From contig CAKVBK010000048.1 in the NCBI GenBank assembly GCA_934725285.1, positions 1 through 13,295 on the forward strand: 13,295 nucleotides of DNA, in the 5' to 3' direction. Every line of letters starts with the position of its first letter. Position 1 is the first letter of the stretch. A model generated the notes under the pieces. The model did not search any database, was not told the DNA's origin, and saw nothing but the letters and a program-made list of their open reading frames with translations. This DNA is from an uncultured Bacteroidales bacterium (GTDB taxonomy: Bacteria > Bacteroidota > Bacteroidia > Bacteroidales > UBA932). The translations under genes and the position numbers were made by a program. Positions 9,849-13,295 of the stretch are shown piece by piece.

Positions 9849-10430
9849 ATGAACTTTCTTGAAGAAAAGATCCTCGCAGACGGAGTGATCAAGGAGGGAA
9901 ACATCCTCAAGGTTGACAATTTCCTCAACCATCAGATCGACATCGACATCATGAGGCAGGTGGCCTACGAGTTCAAGCGGCGCTTCCGCGGCGAGACCGT
10001 GACCAAGATCCTGACCATCGAGGCAAGCGGCATCGCTATCGCCACCCTGCTTGCCGACTTGTATGATGTTCCGGTAGTCTTCGCTAAAAAAGGCGAGACA
10101 GCCAACTGCACTGACGACAAATATGTCTCACACGCATATTCATTCACCCACAAGAGGATGAACAATGTTTTCGTGTCAAAGCCTTACCTCAACGCAGGGG
10201 AAAAAGTCCTCATAGTCGATGATTTTCTCGCCGACGGTCAGGCGATGCTTGCTCTCACTGACATCGTGAAGCAGGCCGGAGCCGAGGTTGTCGGACTCGG
10301 TGTGGCAATCGAGAAAGGCCAGCAGAAAGGCGGCAGAATCCTCCGCGAGGCAGGCTACCACCTTGAGTCCATCGCCATTATTGAGGACATGGACTACGAA
10401 ACCCAGACAATACATTTCAGAAATAACTAA
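9849..10430 (+). CDS. xpt: Xanthine phosphoribosyltransferase
   Basis: This cytosolic enzyme converts xanthine and PRPP to XMP and pyrophosphate, feeding salvaged xanthine into guanine nucleotides. The 193 residues match the roughly 194-residue Bacillus subtilis Xpt over the whole length, recalled from memory. Diagnostic segments are LKVDNFLNHQID at residues 20-31, TKILTIEASGIA at 52-63 and VPVVFAKK at 74-81. The PRPP-binding loop is VLIVDDFLADGQA (120-132) with acidic pair D124/D125. AIEKG (153-157) holds Lys156, in the region known to shape xanthine specificity. The ATG at 9849 was preferred to an in-frame TTG at 9837, which would fall at the predicted transcription start. There is no Shine-Dalgarno sequence. 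The stop is four bases before the permease start, so the two form an operon. The gene is divergent from a LacI-family regulator, and no purine riboswitch can fit in the leader. Confidence 0.95.
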   Translation: MNFLEEKILADGVIKEGNILKVDNFLNHQIDIDIMRQVAYEFKRRFRGETVTKILTIEASGIAIATLLADLYDVPVVFAKKGETANCTDDKYVSHAYSFTHKRMNNVFVSKPYLNAGEKVLIVDDFLADGQAMLALTDIVKQAGAEVVGLGVAIEKGQQKGGRILREAGYHLESIAIIEDMDYETQTIHFRNN

Positions 10431-10434
10431 GTCT

Positions 10435-11736
10435 ATGGCAAAGTCCAACATTTATGAGCTGGACGGACGAGTTCCGCTAGCTCAGGCCGTCCCGTTCGGT
10501 CTCCAGCACGTGCTTGCGATGTTCGTGAGCAACATCACACCAATCATCATCCTCGCAGGAGTCGTAGGAGTTGACTCCTCGCTTCAGGGTGCTCTCATCC
10601 AAAACTGTATGATCATCGCCGGTATCGGCACACTCGTACAGCTATATCCCGTCTGGAAAATCGGTTCGAGACTGCCTATCGTTATGGGTATCAGTTTCAC
10701 ATTCCTCTCGCTCGCCATCTTCATCGGCTCGACCATGGGTATGGGAACTCTTATGGGGGCCGTGATCATCGGCGGTATCGTAGAAGGATTGTTGGGGCTC
10801 TTTGTCAAGTACTGGGTCAAGATTGTCCCTCCGATTGTGGCGGCTACAGTTGTCACCGCGATCGGTTTCTCCCTGCTTCCTATCGGGGCGAACAGCTTTG
10901 CGGGCGGACAGGGTGCCACTGATTTCGGTGCGGCGCACAACTGGATCATCGGTTCGGTGACCCTTCTGACCTGCCTCGTCTGCCAAGTTTTCGGAAAGGG
11001 TTTCCTCCGCTCTCTTTCGGTGCTTGTGGGTCTGGTTGTCGGCTATGTTCTGTCATTATTTATGGGCATGGTGGATTTCAGCGCTCTTGGTGGAGCCGGA
11101 TTCATCTCACTTCCTAAGTTCCTGCCTTTCAAGCCTGAGTTCAACATCGGAGCCATACTTTCAATCATCGCCATCTACATGGTCAGCGCGACTGAAACCA
11201 TCGGAGACACCAGCGCGCTCTGCGCCGGAGCCCTCAAGCGCCAGCCTTCCAACCGTGAGCTCGGCGGCAGCATCGCCTGCGACGGCTTCGTCAGCTCGGT
11301 CTCCGGACTGTTCGGCTGTACACCAATCACCTCGTTCAGCCAGAACGTAGGTCTTGCCACAATGAGCGGAGTTGTCAACCGTTTCGCCATCGCCACCGGA
11401 GCCGCCATCATGATCATCGGCGGTGTGTTCCCGGCTGTTGGCCTCACACTGACCACCATCCCTCAGGCCGTACTTGGAGGATGCACTATAATGATGTTCG
11501 GAAGCATTCTTTTCGCAGGATTCGGAATGATGGCGAAGTGCGGTTTCGGCAACCGGAATATGATCATAGCCAGCCTCTCGCTCAGCGTGGGTCTTGGTTT
11601 CACCTCAGCGTCACAGATGTTCAACATATTCCCGGACATCATCAAGACCGTCTTCGCGGAGAACTGCGTGGCCGTCGTGTTCGTGCTCGCAGTGGTCCTC
11701 AACCTTATTCTCCCTAAAGAGAAGGGAAACGCTTAG
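10435..11736 (+). CDS. pbuX: NCS2-family purine (probably xanthine) permease
   Basis: This is a nucleobase:cation symporter-2 family membrane transporter of 433 residues, hydrophobic throughout with about 12-14 membrane segments. The first segment has the family sequence GLQHVLAMFVSNITPIIILA. The substrate-site region carries ATETIGD (E254, D258), ACDG (D283) and SQNVG (Q303, N304). These residues and their spacing parallel E272, D276, D304, Q324 and N325 of E. coli XanQ as remembered. The signature reads QNVGLATMSG: a Gln start and Gly end, as in xanthine transporters rather than uracil ones, with Ser where Thr is usual. The ATG at 10435 lies four bases after the xpt stop. A longer upstream extension would overlap xpt by about 140 bp and lacks family similarity. 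Pairing with xpt mirrors the B. subtilis xpt-pbuX operon and supports xanthine as substrate. Other purines cannot be excluded. Confidence 0.9.
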   Translation: MAKSNIYELDGRVPLAQAVPFGLQHVLAMFVSNITPIIILAGVVGVDSSLQGALIQNCMIIAGIGTLVQLYPVWKIGSRLPIVMGISFTFLSLAIFIGSTMGMGTLMGAVIIGGIVEGLLGLFVKYWVKIVPPIVAATVVTAIGFSLLPIGANSFAGGQGATDFGAAHNWIIGSVTLLTCLVCQVFGKGFLRSLSVLVGLVVGYVLSLFMGMVDFSALGGAGFISLPKFLPFKPEFNIGAILSIIAIYMVSATETIGDTSALCAGALKRQPSNRELGGSIACDGFVSSVSGLFGCTPITSFSQNVGLATMSGVVNRFAIATGAAIMIIGGVFPAVGLTLTTIPQAVLGGCTIMMFGSILFAGFGMMAKCGFGNRNMIIASLSLSVGLGFTSASQMFNIFPDIIKTVFAENCVAVVFVLAVVLNLILPKEKGNA

Positions 11737-11770
11737 AAGCTGTTTTGATTTGTTTGCCGAGTAACTTTTT

Positions 11771-11820
11771 AAAGCGATAAGAGGATGACCCGAACTTCAG
11801 GTCATCCTCTTATCGCTTTT
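11771..11820. terminator. Strong, probably bidirectional terminator after xpt-pbuX
   Basis: A perfect 20-bp inverted repeat (11771-11790 and 11800-11819) with a 9-nt loop lies 34 bp after the permease stop. The right side ends in TTTT. On the - strand the stem ends in TTT, then A-rich sequence, giving a weaker T-run. It sits between two convergent genes (the permease and the secreted protein), so it likely stops transcription from both sides, more efficiently on the + strand. Confidence 0.85.
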
Positions 11821-11885
11821 CAATATCTTGACTGTTTTGTCCGACCAAACATATTTCGACCGGAGAAACGTTCTCTATAAAGATC

Positions 11886-12332
11886 TCATTTAACTTCCAT
11901 CAATTGGAACATTACCGACTTACCGCTGAAAAGCGATTCGCTGTATTCCCAAATCAAGCCAGTGTTCAGATTCATAAGATAAACATGGAAGGCTGATTCC
12001 GACACGATCTGATAGTTGTTCTGTCCTTCCTTTCGGATGTCCAACTCGGACGGTTCGTGCCTGATTGCCTTCACTGAATTCTTTGCACCAATGTTCACCT
12101 TCAGCTGCCAGACATCACCTGTCTCCTTATCCAGCCTCAAATATGGAGTTTTATTGTCTCTCGGTATGACAAACTCGAACCGGGGCCCATCCACACTGGA
12201 GATTCCCGTCGGCATATATATTCTCCGTTCTGTTTTCGTTTGGTCATCGGGTGTGTTTTCCTGGGCGCCCGCGCTGATTCCTACGAGGGCAAAAGCCATC
12301 GTAGCCAACACTGCCAATACATACTTTCTCAT
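11886..12332 (-). CDS. Small secreted protein of unknown function with a duplicated TGxxW motif
   Basis: I do not recognise this 148-residue protein as a named family. Residues 1-23 are a clear Sec signal peptide (basic MRK, a hydrophobic core, AGA before Gln24). There is no lipobox Cys, so the mature product should be soluble in the periplasm or exported. The mature part contains two similar units. Residues 51-79 read RFEFVIP...YLRLDKETGDVWQLKV. Residues 106-131 read NNYQIVS...VYLMNLNTGLIWEYS. Each has an aromatic strand, a hydrophobic pair, then Thr-Gly and a Trp three residues on, suggesting two beta-hairpin units. The gene is single, convergent with the permease and downstream of folD on the same strand, with a 238-bp gap and a likely terminator between. 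No Shine-Dalgarno sequence precedes the ATG. The coding call is supported by the signal peptide and the internal repeat. Confidence 0.8.
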   Translation of the reverse strand: MRKYVLAVLATMAFALVGISAGAQENTPDDQTKTERRIYMPTGISSVDGPRFEFVIPRDNKTPYLRLDKETGDVWQLKVNIGAKNSVKAIRHEPSELDIRKEGQNNYQIVSESAFHVYLMNLNTGLIWEYSESLFSGKSVMFQLMEVK

Positions 12333-12465
12333 ATTAAAACATCTAACTTTAATGAAACCATCAATAGCCGTAGCATGTATTTATGTACTTTAGGCTTACT
12401 TTTCCTGAAATCGCACTGGCAAGGCTGCAAGTCTAAAGTGTATAATAACGATCTGTTGTACACAA

Positions 12466-12501
12466 AGCGAGCCAAGCCTGCTGCGTCAGCCTTGGTTCGC
12501 T
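12466..12501 (-). terminator. Probable folD terminator (11-bp hairpin)
   Basis: AGCGAGCCAAG (12466-12476) pairs with CTTGGTTCGCT (12491-12501) with one mismatch or wobble. Flanking arms AATAAC (12444-12449) and GTTATT (12505-12510) could extend the structure. Read on the - strand it lies 69 bp after the folD stop and is followed by TTTGTG, only a short T-run. It is the best terminator candidate in the 238-bp gap between folD and the secreted-protein gene. Confidence 0.5.
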
Positions 12502-12551
12502 AATGTTATTGAAGGACTGGAGACCTAAAACAGTCTTAGTTTCTTTGACGT

Positions 12552-12573
12552 TAATATTCAGACATGAATATTA
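12552..12573. repeat. 9-bp inverted repeat overlapping the folD stop codon
   Basis: TAATATTCA (12552-12560) and TGAATATTA (12565-12573) are perfect complements around a 4-nt loop (GACA). The right arm ends on the folD stop codon (12571-12573 on the - strand). It is AT-rich with no T-run after it, so it is unlikely to terminate transcription alone. It may be a 3'-end mRNA structure or chance. Confidence 0.55.
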
Positions 12574-13295
12574 TCGGACAGCGACCTTGTTGAGGAAGCA
12601 TTGGATGGTGTTCTCCATCAGGCAGCAGATGGTCATAGGGCCGACTCCGCCCGGGACAGGAGTGATGACAGAGGCTTTCGGCTCGACGGAGGCGAAGTCA
12701 ACGTCACCACAGAGTTTTCCGTTTTCATCCAAATCCATACCCACATCGATCACTGCGGCTCCGTCTTTGACCATGTCTCCGGTCACGAATTTTGCGCGAC
12801 CTATGGCTACGACAAGGATGTCGGCCTGCCTTGTAATCTCAGGAAGGTTCTTGGTTCTTGAATGACAAATGGTCACCGTGGCATTCCTGTCAAGAAGGAG
12901 TTTGGAGATCGGAAGGCCGACGATCTGGCTGCGACCGATCACAACGGCGTTCTTGCCAGCGATTTCGTAATTGGCATCCTCAAGGAGCCTGATGATGCCC
13001 ATAGGGGTACAAGGAACCACACAGGAAGAGTTCGGTCTCTTCTGCCAGAGAGCGGCCGTGTTGAGCGGGTGGAAACCGTCCACATCCTTGGACTGGGCGA
13101 TGGCCTCGATCACCTTCGGCTCACTGATCTGCTTCGGGAGAGGAAGCTGGACAAGGATGCCGTCAACGGTGTCGTCAGCGTTGAGTTCGGCGATCTTGTC
13201 AAGAAGTTCCTGCTCCGATGTGTCAGCGGGCATCCTGACGGTGGTGTTTTTGATTCCCACGACATCACATGCCTTGGCTTTGTTTCTTACGTAGG
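12571..13295 (-). CDS. folD: Bifunctional methylene-THF dehydrogenase / methenyl-THF cyclohydrolase (5' end outside window)
   Basis: FolD oxidises 5,10-methylene-THF to 5,10-methenyl-THF with NAD(P)+ and hydrolyses that to 10-formyl-THF, the one-carbon donor for purine synthesis and initiator Met-tRNA formylation. The visible 241 residues are in frame to the right edge, so about 50 N-terminal residues are missing. The first visible residues, YVRNKAKAC, contain the active-site Tyr and Lys (E. coli Y50 and K54). Next come the family signature DGILVQLPLP with its conserved Gln and DVDGFHPLN with the catalytic-domain Asp. The Rossmann nucleotide loop is NAVVIGRSQIVGLPIS, and the C-terminal signature is ITPVPGGVGPMT. 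A GTG at 13258-13260 is internal, because the family sequence continues upstream of it. No operon partner is visible downstream. Confidence 0.97.
   Translation of the reverse strand, partial: YVRNKAKACDVVGIKNTTVRMPADTSEQELLDKIAELNADDTVDGILVQLPLPKQISEPKVIEAIAQSKDVDGFHPLNTAALWQKRPNSSCVVPCTPMGIIRLLEDANYEIAGKNAVVIGRSQIVGLPISKLLLDRNATVTICHSRTKNLPEITRQADILVVAIGRAKFVTGDMVKDGAAVIDVGMDLDENGKLCGDVDFASVEPKASVITPVPGGVGPMTICCLMENTIQCFLNKVAVR

Noticed and set aside
10288..10434. 49-residue N-terminal extension of the permease inside xpt
   Set aside because: It is read out of frame through conserved xpt sequence, is polar and unlike NCS2 proteins; the ATG at 10435 begins the recognised family sequence.
12240..12503. 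87-codon + strand open frame overlapping the secreted-protein gene start
   Set aside because: The opposite strand has a clean signal peptide and an internally repeated protein; this frame has no domain-like sequence and runs into the folD terminator hairpin.
13258..13260. folD start at GTG 13260
   Set aside because: The frame stays open to the window edge and the upstream residues YVRNKAKAC are conserved FolD active-site sequence, so the gene is truncated by the window.
1..13295. CRISPR array, insertion sequence, prophage, tRNA or rRNA
   Set aside because: No spaced repeat array, transposase-like frame, terminal inverted repeat pair around a gene, cloverleaf or rRNA-like segment was seen; the content is core chromosomal genes.

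Overview
The window is a stretch of chromosomal core genome from a member of the Bacteroidota, most likely order Bacteroidales. RpoB and RpoC are co-linear with Bacteroides/Prevotella-type proteins as I remember them, including the RpoC start region, the Ala-for-Ser change in the RpoB rifampicin pocket and the SI3-type insert after the RpoC trigger loop. Two intergenic sites match the Bacteroidota -7 promoter element TAnnTTTG, and most starts lack a Shine-Dalgarno sequence. Genus cannot be fixed from this window.

Left part (1-8640, + strand): the end of a ribosomal protein/RNA polymerase operon, rplL - rpoB - rpoC. A perfect 12-bp hairpin plus T-run lies between rplL and rpoB, where Escherichia coli has its well-known partial attenuator. 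rpoC ends in an intrinsic terminator. A second strong hairpin (8657-8694) lies between it and the convergent lacI-type gene and probably terminates that gene.

Middle part (8728-11820): a LacI/GalR-family regulator (- strand) is divergent from a two-gene purine salvage operon, xpt (xanthine phosphoribosyltransferase) and an NCS2-family purine permease (pbuX-like). These share a roughly 110-bp AT-rich region carrying one TAnnTTTG element in each direction and a small inverted repeat. The layout suggests that the LacI protein controls xanthine uptake and conversion to XMP. There is no room for the purine riboswitch known from Firmicutes xpt-pbuX leaders. The operon ends in a perfect 20-bp hairpin.

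Right part (11886-13295, - strand): a small secreted protein of unknown function with two copies of a '...YLxLxxxTGxxWxx' unit, then folD (methylene-tetrahydrofolate dehydrogenase/cyclohydrolase) running off the right edge without its first ~50 residues. The 238-bp gap between them holds a probable folD terminator.

No mobile element, CRISPR array, tRNA, rRNA or defence system is visible. I do not see a convincing new multi-gene system. The items most worth a second look are the LacI/xpt-pbuX regulatory arrangement, the rplL-rpoB attenuator-like hairpin and the duplicated-motif secreted protein.
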